A stretch of 64,000 nucleotides of DNA, from positions 1 to 64,000 of the forward strand of contig NZ_FNOT01000003.1 in NCBI RefSeq assembly GCF_900107105.1, given 5' to 3'. Under the pieces are notes generated by a model. That model was not told the origin of the DNA. It worked only from the letters and a program-made list of their open reading frames with translations, and did not search any database. A program made the translations under genes and the position numbers. This document shows, piece by piece, positions 44,650 through 53,096 of this stretch. This DNA is from Geodermatophilus africanus. GTDB taxonomy: Bacteria; Actinomycetota; Actinomycetes; Mycobacteriales; Geodermatophilaceae. Each line of letters begins with the position of its first letter. Position 1 is the stretch's first letter.

Positions 44650-45467
44650 CCAGCGACCTGCAGGCTGCCCCCGATCCCACCGGCTGGGCCGTGCCCCGCG
44701 GCGACGTGCACATCCTGGGCCCCCGGACGAGCCGCTACTGCGTCCTCATCCCGGTGATCAACGAGGGCGAGCGCCTGCTCGGGCAGCTGCGCCGCCTGCG
44801 AGAGCTCGGCTCGGGCCTCGACGTCGTCGTCGCCGACGGCGGGAGCACCGACGGCTCCAACGACCCGGACCTGCTCCGCGGGCTCGGCGTCCGGGCCCTG
44901 CTGGTGAAGGGCGACCGCGGCAAGCTCAGCGCCCAGCTGCGCATGGGCTTCGCCTTCGCCCTCACCGAGGGCTACGAGGGCGTCATCACCGTCGACGGCA
45001 ACGGCAAGGACGACGTCTCGGCGCTGCCCCGCTTCGTCGCGGCGCTGGACGCGGGCGCCGGCTTCGTCCAGGGCTCCCGGTACGTCCCGGGCGGCAGGGC
45101 GGTCAACACCCCGCGCGAGCGGCACCTGGCGATCAAGCTCTTCCACGCCCCGGTGACGTCGCTGGCCGCCCGCACCCGGTACACCGACACGACCAACGGC
45201 TTCCGCGGCCACGCACGGGCGCTGCTGCTGGACCCGCGGGTCGCGCCGATGCGCGAGGTCTTCGACACCTACGAGCTGCTGGCCTACCTGCCCATCCGGG
45301 CCGCGCGCCTGGGCTACCGGTGCACCGAGGTGCCGGTCACCCGCGCCTACCCCGACGCCGGCGCGGTGCCCACGAAGATCCACGGCCGGCGTGCGCAGTT
45401 CGCGCTGGTGGAGATCCTGCTGCGGGCGGCGCTGGGGCGGTACGACGCGCCCGGGACGCCGGGGTGA
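44646..45467 (+). CDS. Polyprenyl-phosphate glycosyltransferase-like GT2 (DPM1 type)
   Basis: A 273-residue GT2 without membrane anchor. CVLIPVINEGERLLGQL (near 32-48), VVVADGGSTDGSN (near 60-72), VITVDGNGKDD (near 116-126) with the donor-site DGNGKDD typical of dolichyl-phosphate-mannose synthases, and TDTTNGFRGH (near 180) are present. It would load a sugar on polyprenyl phosphate, which the GtrA protein encoded next could flip. Couplings GTGA at both ends. Confidence 0.84.
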   Translation: MTSDLQAAPDPTGWAVPRGDVHILGPRTSRYCVLIPVINEGERLLGQLRRLRELGSGLDVVVADGGSTDGSNDPDLLRGLGVRALLVKGDRGKLSAQLRMGFAFALTEGYEGVITVDGNGKDDVSALPRFVAALDAGAGFVQGSRYVPGGRAVNTPRERHLAIKLFHAPVTSLAARTRYTDTTNGFRGHARALLLDPRVAPMREVFDTYELLAYLPIRAARLGYRCTEVPVTRAYPDAGAVPTKIHGRRAQFALVEILLRAALGRYDAPGTPG

Positions 45468-45883
45468 GCCGCGAGCGGGTCGCCGTCCTCGGCCGGTTCG
45501 TGCTGGTCAACGTCCTCAACACCGGCCTGTACTGGGGGCTGTATCTGCTCCTGCTGCTGGTCACCCCGTACCTGGTGGCCAACACCGTCGCGCTCGTCGT
45601 GGCGGTGCTGGCGGCCTACGTCGCGAACGCCCGCTGGGCCTTCGCGGTGGCTCCGTCGCGCGGGTCGCTGCTGCGCTACCTCGTCGCCAACGGGACGACA
45701 ATCCTGGTGCGGACGGCGGTGGTCTGGCTGCTGGTCACGCCGCTGTCGCTCCCCGAGCAGCTCGCCCCGCCCGTGGCGGTCGCGGTGACGATGCCCGTCG
45801 CGTTCGTGCTCACGGCGTGGGCGATGGCCGAGCGGTCGACCCGGCCGAAGCCTGCTCCCGCGACGGCAGCAGCCGCGGCCTGA
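45464..45883 (+). CDS. GtrA-family membrane protein
   Basis: A 139-residue protein with four predicted helices (about 10-30, 33-55, 70-90, 100-122), matching GtrA, thought to flip polyprenyl-phosphate-linked sugars. It begins FVLVNVLNTGLYWGLY-type and has NARWAF near 51. It ends the operon; GTG overlaps the GT2 stop. A terminator hairpin follows at 45914. Confidence 0.86.
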   Translation: MSRERVAVLGRFVLVNVLNTGLYWGLYLLLLLVTPYLVANTVALVVAVLAAYVANARWAFAVAPSRGSLLRYLVANGTTILVRTAVVWLLVTPLSLPEQLAPPVAVAVTMPVAFVLTAWAMAERSTRPKPAPATAAAAA

Positions 45884-45913
45884 CCCCGCGGACCACGGCG
45901 ACCGTCTGCCGAC

Positions 45914-45993
45914 GATCAGCTGAGCTCACGGTCGTGGGTCCTGGCTCAGGGTCGGTGGTGAGCCAGGACCCACGACGATCAGGCCAGCTGATC
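45914..45993. terminator. Two-tier bidirectional terminator
   Basis: An inner 17-base-pair perfect stem (45932-45948 with 45959-45975) lies inside an outer GATCAGCTG (45914-45922) / CAGCTGATC (45985-45993) stem. It lies between the convergent GtrA and rmlA genes. Confidence 0.8.
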
Positions 45994-46009
45994 ATCCGGC
46001 GAGGGCCGC

Positions 46010-46882
46010 TCAGATCACCGGGTCGTCGAGCAGGCGCAGCAGGTAGTCGCCGTAGCCGCTCTTGCCCAGCGGCTCGGCGGCGCGGCGCAGGCCGTCGTCG
46101 TCGAGCCAGCCCTGCCGCCACGCGACCTCCTCGATGCACCCGATCTTGAGGCCCTGCCGCTCCTCGACCACGGAGACGAACTCGGTGGCCTGGCGCAGTG
46201 AGGCGAAGGTGCCGGTGTCCAGCCACGCGGTGCCGCGGTCGAGGACGGTTACGGTGAGCCGGCCCTGTTGCAGGTAGTGCTCGTTGACCGCGGTGATCTC
46301 CAGCTCGCCGCGGGCGCTGGGGCGGATGCCGCGCGCCACGTCGACCACCGACGACTCGTAGAAGTACAGCCCGGGGACGGCGTAGGAGCTCTTGGGCGCC
46401 GCCGGCTTCTCCTCGATGGACAGCACCCGGCGGTCGGCGTCGAACTCCACGACGCCGTACTCCTGCGGGTTGGCCACGTGGTAGGCGAAGACGTGCCCGC
46501 CGTCGGGGTCGGGCAGCCGGCCCAGGGCCGTGCCCAGGCCGGCGCCGTAGAAGATGTTGTCGCCCAGCACGAGGGCCACCGACTCGTCGCCGACGAAGTC
46601 GGCGCCGATCAGGAAGGCCTGGGCCAGCCCCTCCGGCCGCGGCTGGACGGCGTACTCGATGCGCATGCCCAGCCGCCGGCCGTCGCCGAGCAGCGCGCGG
46701 AACGCCTCCTGGTCGGCGGGCGTGGTGATCACCAGGACCTCGCGGACGCCGGCCATCATCAGCGTCGAGAGCGGGTAGTAGACCATCGGCTTGTCGTAGA
46801 CCGGCATGAGCTGCTTGCTGACCGCCTGCGTGATCGGGAACAGGCGGCTGCCGGTGCCCCCGGCCAGGATGATCCCCCGCAT
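46010..46882 (-). CDS. rmlA: Glucose-1-phosphate thymidylyltransferase
   Basis: First step of dTDP-rhamnose synthesis. The 290-residue protein has [16 protein letters not shown] (1-16), [18 protein letters not shown] (near 20-37), [11 protein letters not shown] (near 80), [10 protein letters not shown] (near 106-115), VVEFD and [11 protein letters not shown] (near 158-168), and RGTAWLDTG (near 218). ATG at 46882 follows a TAGCGT box by 8 bases; the longer frame upstream runs into the fbiB gene. It supplies rmlB/rmlD, which are about 30 kb away. Confidence 0.96.
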   Translation of the reverse strand: MRGIILAGGTGSRLFPITQAVSKQLMPVYDKPMVYYPLSTLMMAGVREVLVITTPADQEAFRALLGDGRRLGMRIEYAVQPRPEGLAQAFLIGADFVGDESVALVLGDNIFYGAGLGTALGRLPDPDGGHVFAYHVANPQEYGVVEFDADRRVLSIEEKPAAPKSSYAVPGLYFYESSVVDVARGIRPSARGELEITAVNEHYLQQGRLTVTVLDRGTAWLDTGTFASLRQATEFVSVVEERQGLKIGCIEEVAWRQGWLDDDGLRRAAEPLGKSGYGDYLLRLLDDPVI

Positions 46883-46890
46883 GCCCGGCG

Positions 46891-46896
46891 ACGCTA
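46891..46896 (-). promoter_or_regulatory. -10 element of leaderless rmlA
   Basis: TAGCGT on the minus strand, 8 bases before the ATG at 46882. It lies in the 29-base gap downstream of the fbiB stop, so rmlA can be transcribed on its own. Confidence 0.5.
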
Positions 46897-46911
46897 CCGG
46901 CGTGTCCCGGC

Positions 46912-47967
46912 TCAGGAGGCGGGCGACCCGAGCCACAACCTCCCGACGAGTGAGCTGCCGCCCGGGGTGCCCACCGGCTCCCAACGGGTGGTCCAGCCCT
47001 CCGCGTGCAGCTGGACCACGACCGCGCCGACGAGCGCCCCGAGGTTGACCGCCGCCGTCGTGGTGGCCCGCTCCGGCAGGTGGACGTCGACGACCCCGTC
47101 GCCCTCGCCGCCGTAGCGGACCACGACGGGGAACTCCGGCAGCGCCGCCGCCGCCACCCGGAACGCCGCAGCGACCGCGTCGAGCTCGCCGGGCCGGGGG
47201 ACCAGGTCGCCGCCGGGCACCCGGGTCGCCACCAGGTCGCGGCTGCCGTAGGGGAACAGGTCGCCGGGGCCGAGCCGGACCAGCGGACGGGTGCCGGCGT
47301 CGTCCTCCGGCGGGTCGAACGGCAGGCCGCGGACGATGGCCACCGGGATGCCGGCCAGCTTGCCCTTCACCAGGTCCGCGGCGGCCGCCAGCTCGTCGAC
47401 GAGCGCGACCTGGGTGGTCTCCAGCCGGTTGCCGTGGGCGTCGACCAGGCCGCGGTGGTCGACCAGCGCGGGGATCCCCGCCGAGCCGACGGCGACGTCG
47501 GTCAGCCCGTCCCGCCAGGTCCGGCCGAAGGTGTCACTGACGATGACGGCGACCTCGATCCCCAGCAGCTCGCGCAGCCGGCCGCGCAGCGCCCGGGCGG
47601 AGGCGTCGGCGTCCTCCGGTAACAGCACGAGCGCGTCACCGGACACGTTGGAGGCGTCGATCCCGGCTGCGGCGACCACCCAGCCCTGCGGCGTCTCGAC
47701 GATCTTCAGCGGGCCGCGCCGGGCGACCACGCGGACCGTCTGGGCGTCGATGGCCCGCTGCCGCGCGGCCTCCCGGTCCTCACCGGGCGCGACGGGCACC
47801 AGCCGGCCCTCGACCTTGGACACGACCTTGGAGGTGACGACGACGACGTCCCCGTCGGCCAGCCACGGCGCCGCACCCGCCAGCGCCGCGGCCAGGTCGT
47901 CGCCGGGCGAGAACTCCGGCAGCCCGGCGACCGGGTGGACCGAGATCCCCGCTGCCGGCTCAGTCAT
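46912..47967 (-). CDS. fbiB: Coenzyme F420-0:L-glutamate ligase
   Basis: Adds glutamates to F420-0 using GTP. The CofE domain fills about residues 8-245: [17 protein letters not shown] (near 41-57), [20 protein letters not shown] (near 88-107), [19 protein letters not shown] (near 142-160) and LFPYGSRDL (near 237). The C-terminal 105 residues lack recognisable nitroreductase/FMN motifs, and at 351 residues the protein is shorter than two-domain mycobacterial FbiB (about 448). The tail might be a reduced version. ATG at 47967 lies within the end of fbiA (8-base overlap), so it is coupled. Confidence 0.88.
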   Translation of the reverse strand: MTEPAAGISVHPVAGLPEFSPGDDLAAALAGAAPWLADGDVVVVTSKVVSKVEGRLVPVAPGEDREAARQRAIDAQTVRVVARRGPLKIVETPQGWVVAAAGIDASNVSGDALVLLPEDADASARALRGRLRELLGIEVAVIVSDTFGRTWRDGLTDVAVGSAGIPALVDHRGLVDAHGNRLETTQVALVDELAAAADLVKGKLAGIPVAIVRGLPFDPPEDDAGTRPLVRLGPGDLFPYGSRDLVATRVPGGDLVPRPGELDAVAAAFRVAAAALPEFPVVVRYGGEGDGVVDVHLPERATTTAAVNLGALVGAVVVQLHAEGWTTRWEPVGTPGGSSLVGRLWLGSPAS

Positions 47968-48982
47968 CAGGCCGCTCTTCAGGGTCCCGCCGCGAGCCTG
48001 CGAGTGGTGGGGGGCACAGGGGTCCTCCTACGGCGGCGTCCAGTGTCGCCCGGGCCAGGGCCGCGGTCGCCTCGGGGGAGGACATCAGCAGCGGGACGGC
48101 GCGGACGGCGACAGCCGGGACGTCGGCGGCGTCGCCCGTGTGCACCAGCCAGGCGTCGAGCAGCCCGCCCGCGGAGCGGGCGCCGTAGTGCCGCCCCACC
48201 CCCTCGGCGCTGACCTCCACGCCGAGGACCGGCAGGCAGCGGTCGGCCATCCCGCGCACCACCGCGCCGGACACGATCGGCGAGACCCCCACGACCCGGC
48301 CCGGCGTGGCCAGCAGGGCCTCCCGCAGCCCGGGGACGCCCAGGATCGTGCCCACCGACACCACCGGGTTCGACGGCGCCAGCAGCACCGCGTCGGCGGC
48401 GGCGAACGCCTCGGCCACGCCGGGTGCCGGCTTCGCGGCGTCCACCCCCACCTGGACGAAGGCCCGGGCCTCGGGCTCGGCGCGGTGCCGCACCCACCAC
48501 TCCTGGAAGTGCACCGCCTGCTGCCGCCCGGTCGCCGGGTCGGCGACCACCACGTGGGTCTCCACGCGCTGGTCGGTCATCGGGAGCAGCTCGACGCCGG
48601 GTTGCCAGCGGTCGGCGAGCGCCGCGGTCACCTGGGACAGCGGGTAGCCGGCGTCCAACATCCGGGTGCGGACGAGGTGGGTGGCCAGGTCGCGGTCGCC
48701 CAGGCCGAACCACGTCGGCTCGGCCCCGTAGGCGGCCAGCTCCGCCCTGACCGTCCAGCTCTCCCCGGCCCGACCCCACCCACGCTCGGGGTCGATGCCG
48801 CCGCCGAGGGTGTACATGACGGTGTCGAGGTCCGGGCAGATCCGCAGCCCGTGCAGCGTCACGTCGTCCCCGGTGTTGACGACCGCGGTGAGCCGCGCGT
48901 CGGGCACGGCCGAGCGGAGGCCGGCCAGGAACCGGGCCCCGCCGACCCCTCCGGCGAGGACGACGATGTGCACGAAACTCAT
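47960..48982 (-). CDS. fbiA: Phosphoenolpyruvyl/2-phospho-L-lactate transferase of F420 synthesis (CofD)
   Basis: Joins the lactyl- or pyruvyl-phosphate moiety to Fo. The 340-residue protein starts at [19 protein letters not shown] (ATG 48982). It has [25 protein letters not shown] in part (near 39-63), [13 protein letters not shown] (near 92) and [14 protein letters not shown] (near 201-214). The last 20 or so residues, from [13 protein letters not shown], are translated from the dispersed hairpin repeat (copy C), a probably foreign C-terminal extension. It overlaps fbiB by 8 bases. An extra in-frame ATG eight codons upstream is less likely. Confidence 0.92.
   Translation of the reverse strand: MSFVHIVVLAGGVGGARFLAGLRSAVPDARLTAVVNTGDDVTLHGLRICPDLDTVMYTLGGGIDPERGWGRAGESWTVRAELAAYGAEPTWFGLGDRDLATHLVRTRMLDAGYPLSQVTAALADRWQPGVELLPMTDQRVETHVVVADPATGRQQAVHFQEWWVRHRAEPEARAFVQVGVDAAKPAPGVAEAFAAADAVLLAPSNPVVSVGTILGVPGLREALLATPGRVVGVSPIVSGAVVRGMADRCLPVLGVEVSAEGVGRHYGARSAGGLLDAWLVHTGDAADVPAVAVRAVPLLMSSPEATAALARATLDAAVGGPLCPPPLAGSRRDPEERPDD
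47977..48028. repeat. Dispersed hairpin repeat, copy C (inside the fbiA 3' end)
   Basis: CCCGCCGC (47986-47993) pairs with GTGGTGGG (48004-48011) using two G-T wobbles around loop GAGCCTGCGA (47994-48003). Left AGGGT and right GGGGTCCT flanks match the other copies, but the outer arms no longer pair well. It is read through by fbiA on the opposite strand. Confidence 0.8.
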
Positions 48983-48983
48983 C

Positions 48984-48998
48984 GTGCCCGATGGGCAC
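48984..48998. promoter_or_regulatory. Inverted repeat immediately before fbiA
   Basis: GTGCCC-GAT-GGGCAC is a 6-base inverted repeat beginning one base before the fbiA ATG. It could be an operator or an mRNA hairpin that limits translation. Nothing else is recognisable in the 232-base gap except the whiB2 promoter. Confidence 0.35.
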
Positions 48999-49099
48999 TT
49001 GTCCACTGTTCGGCGGGCGTGTCGGGGTGCGCAGCGAGAAGTGACGAACGCTGTGTGACGCGAGTGGCGCGTGGGGCTGGACGCTTACACCGGGCGGAG

Positions 49100-49129
49100 T
49101 TGACGGCCCCACAACGACACGCGTGTAAT
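49100..49129 (+). promoter_or_regulatory. Promoter of whiB2
   Basis: TTGACG (49100-49105), an 18-base spacer, then TGTAAT (49124-49129). This gives a leader of about 80 bases before the ATG at 49215, consistent with the long leaders of WhiB-type genes. Confidence 0.5.
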
Positions 49130-49214
49130 TCCGGCGGTGTCAACGAGTGCCGAGCGGCCCGGGAACGTCCCGTGGAACGCACATCGGGACGGCAGCGAGA
49201 GGGGACGCATCGTC

Positions 49215-49547
49215 ATGGCAGAGGTCTCGTGGTTGAGCGACTACGTGCACGCCGCCGAGCGGGAGCACGGCACCACGGGCCGGGCCCAGGGCTTCGCCGG
49301 GCTGTGGAGCATGGGCCTGGAGGCCGAGGTGCAGTCCTGGCAGGAGCGCGCGCTGTGCGCCGAGACCGACCCGGAGGCGTTCTTCCCCGAGAAGGGCGGC
49401 TCCACCCGCGAGGCCAAGAAGATCTGCACCGGCTGCGAGGTCAAGGCCGAGTGCCTGGAGTACGCGCTGGCCAACGACGAGCGCTTCGGCATCTGGGGCG
49501 GGCTCTCCGAGCGGGAGCGCCGTCGGCTGCGTCGCCGCGCCGTGTGA
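49215..49547 (+). CDS. whiB2: WhiB2/WhmD-family iron-sulfur regulator
   Basis: A Wbl protein linked to septation and sporulation control in actinobacteria. The 110-residue protein has the four [4Fe-4S] cysteines Cys48, Cys71, Cys74 and Cys80 (CxxC within ICTGCEVKAEC), the GIWGG turn at 92-96 and a basic C-terminus RRRLRRRA for DNA contact. ATG at 49215 is favoured; an upstream GTG at 49137 would add 26 atypical residues. Its place beside fbiA and near manB is conserved in mycobacteria. Confidence 0.94.
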   Translation: MAEVSWLSDYVHAAEREHGTTGRAQGFAGLWSMGLEAEVQSWQERALCAETDPEAFFPEKGGSTREAKKICTGCEVKAECLEYALANDERFGIWGGLSERERRRLRRRAV

Positions 49548-49600
49548 GAGACGCCTTCCGGTCCTCCCCGCGCGACGCTCGAGTGGCTTCGTCCCGGCTC

Positions 49601-49652
49601 CCAGCAGGGTCCCGCCGCGAGCTCGCGAGCGGTGGGGGGCAGGGGGTCCTCC
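49601..49652. repeat. Dispersed hairpin repeat, copy D
   Basis: CCCGCCGC (49611-49618) pairs with GCGGTGGG (49629-49636), with a single wobble at a different position from copies B and C. The loop is GAGCTCGCGA (49619-49628). AGCAGGGT and GGCAGGGGGTCCT flanks are present. It lies 54 bases after the whiB2 stop. Confidence 0.8.
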
Positions 49653-49676
49653 ACTGACACCAGCCCCGAGTCGTCC

Positions 49677-49711
49677 CCACAGCCGCCGACGGACCCCGTC
49701 GGCGGCTGTGG
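49677..49711. terminator. 16-base-pair hairpin after whiB2
   Basis: Bases 49677-49692 pair perfectly with 49696-49711 around a three-base loop. It ends only 13 bases before the next start codon, so it may end whiB2 transcription or attenuate the following gene. Confidence 0.65.
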
Positions 49712-49724
49712 TGTCGTTCGGGCC

Positions 49725-50537
49725 ATGACGACGCGCGTGGTGGTCGGTCGGGCCGGTGTGGTGCGGGAGCTCCGCGCGGCGGGACCGCTGCTCGCGGCGC
49801 TGCGTGCGCCGGTGACCGCCCGCGCCCCCTGGCTGACCGCCGCTCTGACCCTGGACGACGTCCGGCGGGCCGGCCCCCGGCCAGTGGCCGTCGTGGTCGC
49901 CCCGCCCGACGGCAGGGGAGCGCCGCGGGGGCTGGTGACCCTGGCCCTGCGGCGTGGCCCGCGGCTCACGGTCACGCTGCTCGGCGACGGTTTGCCGGTG
50001 CCCGCCGGGGCGGCCCCCGCCCGCCTCCCGGCCCGGGACGACGACACCGCCGAGCAGCTGGCCGCCGGCGTGCTGGGCCTGCTCGACCGGGTGCGCCGTC
50101 CCTGGACGCTGCGGCTGGCCGGCCTGCCGCTGGGCGACCCCACCCTGCGCGCGATCGGCCGGCTGCGGCCCGAGGCGGCGTTCGCCAGTGCCCGCAGCTC
50201 CCGCCTGGTCGACGACCTCGACGGGGCCGGCCCGGTGGACCGCACCCTGGACCCCGCCGAACTCGACCGCCGGCTGCCCAGGCTGCTGGCCGGCGAGCCC
50301 GACCGGCGCACCCGCACCGCCCTGCGCGTCACCGCCCGGCTGCACGCCGCCATCGGTCAGGTCGAGCTGGCCACGGGGGCCGACGGTGACCGGGGCCTGC
50401 TGACCCTCGTCGACGGCGCCGACCGGCGGGCGTGGTGGGGCACCCCCGGTGCGGCTTGGCGCACCGAGATGGGCGCGCCCCTGATCTCGCTGACGCTGCG
50501 CGGCGGCGGCCCGGCGGCGCTGCTCAACCGGCGGTGA
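49725..50537 (+). CDS. Conserved-looking protein of unknown function
   Basis: A 270-residue, Arg- and Leu-rich soluble protein without signal or membrane segments. The N-terminal half (RAPWLTAALTLDDVRRAGPRP, in part near 35-55, then VAVVVAPPDGRG and LVTLALRRGPRLTVTLLG) looks like alternating strands of an alpha/beta domain. The end has WWGTPGAAWRTEMGAPLISL. I do not recognise the family. ATG at 49725 has no clear ribosome site, and the hairpin just upstream makes the start uncertain. Bases 50538-50625 after it hold nothing obvious. Confidence 0.6.
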   Translation: MTTRVVVGRAGVVRELRAAGPLLAALRAPVTARAPWLTAALTLDDVRRAGPRPVAVVVAPPDGRGAPRGLVTLALRRGPRLTVTLLGDGLPVPAGAAPARLPARDDDTAEQLAAGVLGLLDRVRRPWTLRLAGLPLGDPTLRAIGRLRPEAAFASARSSRLVDDLDGAGPVDRTLDPAELDRRLPRLLAGEPDRRTRTALRVTARLHAAIGQVELATGADGDRGLLTLVDGADRRAWWGTPGAAWRTEMGAPLISLTLRGGGPAALLNRR

Positions 50538-50625
50538 CTACGGCAGACGAGGGTGACAGACGGATCCGTCGAGCTGTTGCTGAGCGGTGACCCGGCCTGG
50601 GAGCAGGTGGTCTCGGAGGTCCGTC

Positions 50626-51339
50626 TCAGGCGCGGACGCCGGTCAGCTCTGCGACGTCGGCGAGGGCTCGAGCCAGCTCGTCCGGAACGGACAACGGGGC
50701 CATGTGCGCCGAGGACAATCGCACCAGCCGCTCGGCCGGGGTGGCCATCGCCTCCTGTGCCGGGACCGGGATGCTGCTGTCCGACTCCTGGGTGCACACC
50801 ACGTACGTCGTCGGGTGCCTGCGCTCGGGGGCGGTGCTCGGCGTCGTGAACGCTGCGACGGACTGCAGGACGAGCCGGTCGCGGAAGGCAGCCGCCTGCT
50901 CACGGGACAGGTCGGCGCACAGCGCCTCCCGGACCGTTTCCGGGTCGCGGCTGACCGCCAGGGAACCGTCATCTCGCGGCTCGACCCAGGCGGGGAGCGA
51001 GTCCCCGCCTGCGAGATCCAGCAGCGACTGGCCGCGCTGCGGCCAGAAAGCGGCGACATAGACGCTGTGGCGTACCCGCGGGTCGTCGGCCAACTCCGTG
51101 ATGACCATGCCGCCGTAGGAGTTCCCGACCAGCACGACCGGCTCGTCGATCCCAGCGAGGACCTGCCGGACGCGTGCGGCGTCGGAGCGGAGATCGCCCA
51201 ACGCGCCGGGATCGGTCCTGGCGCTGGGCAGCTGGTCGACCACCGTCACCCGGTGGCCGAGGCCCTCCAGGCGGCGGGCGACGTCGTCCCACACCCAGCC
51301 ACCGCCCCAGGCGCCGTGCACGAGGACGTAATGAGCCAT
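50626..51339 (-). CDS. Alpha/beta-fold hydrolase
   Basis: A 237-residue hydrolase. Oxyanion segment VLVHGAWGGGWVW (near 5-17), nucleophile elbow GNSYGG (near 92-97, Ser94), and a late His in SSAHMAPLS (near 214-222). These fit the esterase-like/salicylate-esterase MES-type subgroup. It stands alone between plus and minus genes of other kinds. Codon use is slightly less GC-extreme than neighbours (for example GTTGCT-type codons after 50560), so recent acquisition is possible. The 261 bases upstream (51340-51600) hold only repeat copy E. Confidence 0.85.
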   Translation of the reverse strand: MAHYVLVHGAWGGGWVWDDVARRLEGLGHRVTVVDQLPSARTDPGALGDLRSDAARVRQVLAGIDEPVVLVGNSYGGMVITELADDPRVRHSVYVAAFWPQRGQSLLDLAGGDSLPAWVEPRDDGSLAVSRDPETVREALCADLSREQAAAFRDRLVLQSVAAFTTPSTAPERRHPTTYVVCTQESDSSIPVPAQEAMATPAERLVRLSSAHMAPLSVPDELARALADVAELTGVRA

Positions 51340-51550
51340 CGCCCGAGGATGCGCTGCCCCCCACGACCCCAGTGGTCCCCCTGCCGCGATCGGCCGGGTC
51401 CTGGGCGTGCCCCGACCCCCGGTGTCCGAACTCCTACCGGGAGGAGCCCGAGGCAGGCTGCACGGGCGCCCGACCAGCTGTCGCCGATCCGCGCTGGCTA
51501 CGGCCCCTCCTGGCCCCGCCCAGAGCCTGGTGACTACGGGAACGGCCGTC

Positions 51551-51600
51551 CTTCAGGGTCCCGCGCCGAGCGTGCGAGACGTGGGAAAGGGGGTCCTCGT
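51551..51600. repeat. Dispersed hairpin repeat, copy E (diverged)
   Basis: CCCGCGCC (51560-51567) pairs with GACGTGGG (51578-51585) at seven of eight positions, one of them a wobble. The loop is GAGCGTGCGA (51568-51577). CAGGGT and GGGGGTCCT flanks are kept. It directly abuts the stop codon of the next minus-strand gene. Confidence 0.72.
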
Positions 51601-52602
51601 TCAGCCGGCGTACCGGACGACGTTGAGCCGCGGCTCGTCGATGCTCTCCGCGCGGTCGGTGCCGAGGAACACGGTGCCCTGGGCGGTCGCCGCACCCTCG
51701 CGCACCGGCCCGGCGGGGGAGACGGTGACCGCCAGGTCGTACACCCGTCCCGTGTAGGCCGGTGCCGTGCCGATGGGCCGGGTGTAGGTGGGGAAGCGGC
51801 CGGTCAGTCGCAGGTCGTCGCCGTCCCGGGTCACGGTCAGGGCCGGGGTCGGCAGGTCCGCGTCCTCGGTGCGGGACCGCACGCAGCCCGCGGCCGCGGG
51901 GTCCTCGGGCGGCTCCGCGGCCAGGCAGTTCCAGGTCGGCAGCCGCACGTGTGCCAGCGCCGTCGCGCCGTCCCCGTCGGTCGTGACGCTCACGCTCGGG
52001 TAGCCCACCGTCGTCCCCACCGCCTGCCGCTCGACGACGAGGCCCCCGAAAGCCAGCCGGGCCACCACGCCGTCCTCGCCCAGCGGCACCGAACGGGCGG
52101 CCAGCGCGCCCGCGCCCCCCTCGCCCGGCAGCGGGTCCACCGGCACGGCGGGCAGCGACGGCGGCGCGGGGGTCGGCGTCGGCGTGTCCCGCGGGGACGG
52201 CGCCCCCGGTCCGGGCGCGGACACCGGCGCCGGGTCGCCGCCGGCGCGGGTGGCACCGGCGACCCCGGCCAGCGCGGCGACGAGCAGCAGCGCCGCGGCG
52301 GCCATCGCGGCCACGGCGCGGCCACTGCCGTCCGGGCGGGCGGAGCCCGCGTCCTCCTCCTCCGGAGGGGCGGCGACCGGCGCGGGCGGCGGGGCGGGCG
52401 TGCCGGGAGGGGAGGCGAGGAAGCCGGGCAGGTCGTCGTCCGGCCAGCGTGGCGCCGGGCGTGGGGGGCGTGCGGGCGCCGGGTCGCCAGGCGCGACGGG
52501 GGGCCGCGGACGGCTCGGTGCGACCGCGGCCAGGCCGGCGAGCGCGAGCAGCGCCAGGACCAGCACGATCCACGGGACGGCGGCCGACGCGGAGGACTCC
52601 AT
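51601..52602 (-). CDS. Membrane protein with extracellular domain, unknown function
   Basis: A 333-residue protein with two hydrophobic segments (about 7-28 and 95-115) separated by a Pro-rich cytosolic stretch, then a Pro/Thr linker and an exported domain (about 160-333). The domain has two cysteines (TWNCLAAEP, AAGCVRS) and repeats of beta-strand character (YPSVSVTTDGDGA, LTVTRDGDDLRLTGRFP). No family is recognised. ATG at 52602 is preferred; the frame upstream overlaps the next gene. It lies 38 bases after the metallopeptidase-like gene on the same strand and may be co-transcribed with it. Confidence 0.65.
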   Translation of the reverse strand: MESSASAAVPWIVLVLALLALAGLAAVAPSRPRPPVAPGDPAPARPPRPAPRWPDDDLPGFLASPPGTPAPPPAPVAAPPEEEDAGSARPDGSGRAVAAMAAAALLLVAALAGVAGATRAGGDPAPVSAPGPGAPSPRDTPTPTPAPPSLPAVPVDPLPGEGGAGALAARSVPLGEDGVVARLAFGGLVVERQAVGTTVGYPSVSVTTDGDGATALAHVRLPTWNCLAAEPPEDPAAAGCVRSRTEDADLPTPALTVTRDGDDLRLTGRFPTYTRPIGTAPAYTGRVYDLAVTVSPAGPVREGAATAQGTVFLGTDRAESIDEPRLNVVRYAG

Positions 52603-52640
52603 CGCGACAGAGCATCCCAGCCGCTGCCGTGCGCCCCGCC

Positions 52641-53096
52641 TCAGCCGGTGGGGTCGATCTCCTCCGGGTCGCGCCCCAGCAGCACGGCGACCTGGTCGAC
52701 GACGACGTCGCGCACCAGGTCGGCGAGGTCGTCGCGGTCGTGCGCGCGCAGCTCCAGCGGCCGCCGGTAGACGATGATCCGCGGCGGCACCTCCCGGGCG
52801 CCGTCCCGGTGCGCGGGCAGGACGCGGGCCAGCGGCACGCTCCCGTCGTCGAGGACGTCGGCGTCCAGCACGACCTCGTCGGGGCTGGTGTGCTCCACCC
52901 AGGGCACGTCCTCGACGGCGAACTCGACCCCGGCCAGCTCCTTCTCCCACCGGCGCTCGAGGTCCTCGACCGCGTCGAGGACGAGGTCGTCGAACTGCTC
53001 GGCGCGGCTGCGGCCCAGGGGGACGCCCTCGGGCACCAGGCGCCCGCGCAGCCCACGGCCGTGCCGGTCGCGGCGGGATCGGGCGGATCGGCTCAT
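52641..53096 (-). CDS. Metallopeptidase-family (zincin-like) protein lacking HExxH
   Basis: A 151-residue member of the small PF06262-like family conserved next to DUF3499 in actinobacteria. Family features are FDDLVLDAVEDLERRW (near 32-47), DVPWVE (near 60), IIVYRRPLELRA (near 107) and LVRDVVVDQVAVLLGRDPEEID at the end. In active relatives the last segment is HExxH with a downstream Asp; here it reads DVVVDQV, without either His, so zinc catalysis seems lost. ATG at 53096. A TACGCT box lies 10 bases upstream, so the leader would be very short. Confidence 0.78.
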   Translation of the reverse strand: MSRSARSRRDRHGRGLRGRLVPEGVPLGRSRAEQFDDLVLDAVEDLERRWEKELAGVEFAVEDVPWVEHTSPDEVVLDADVLDDGSVPLARVLPAHRDGAREVPPRIIVYRRPLELRAHDRDDLADLVRDVVVDQVAVLLGRDPEEIDPTG

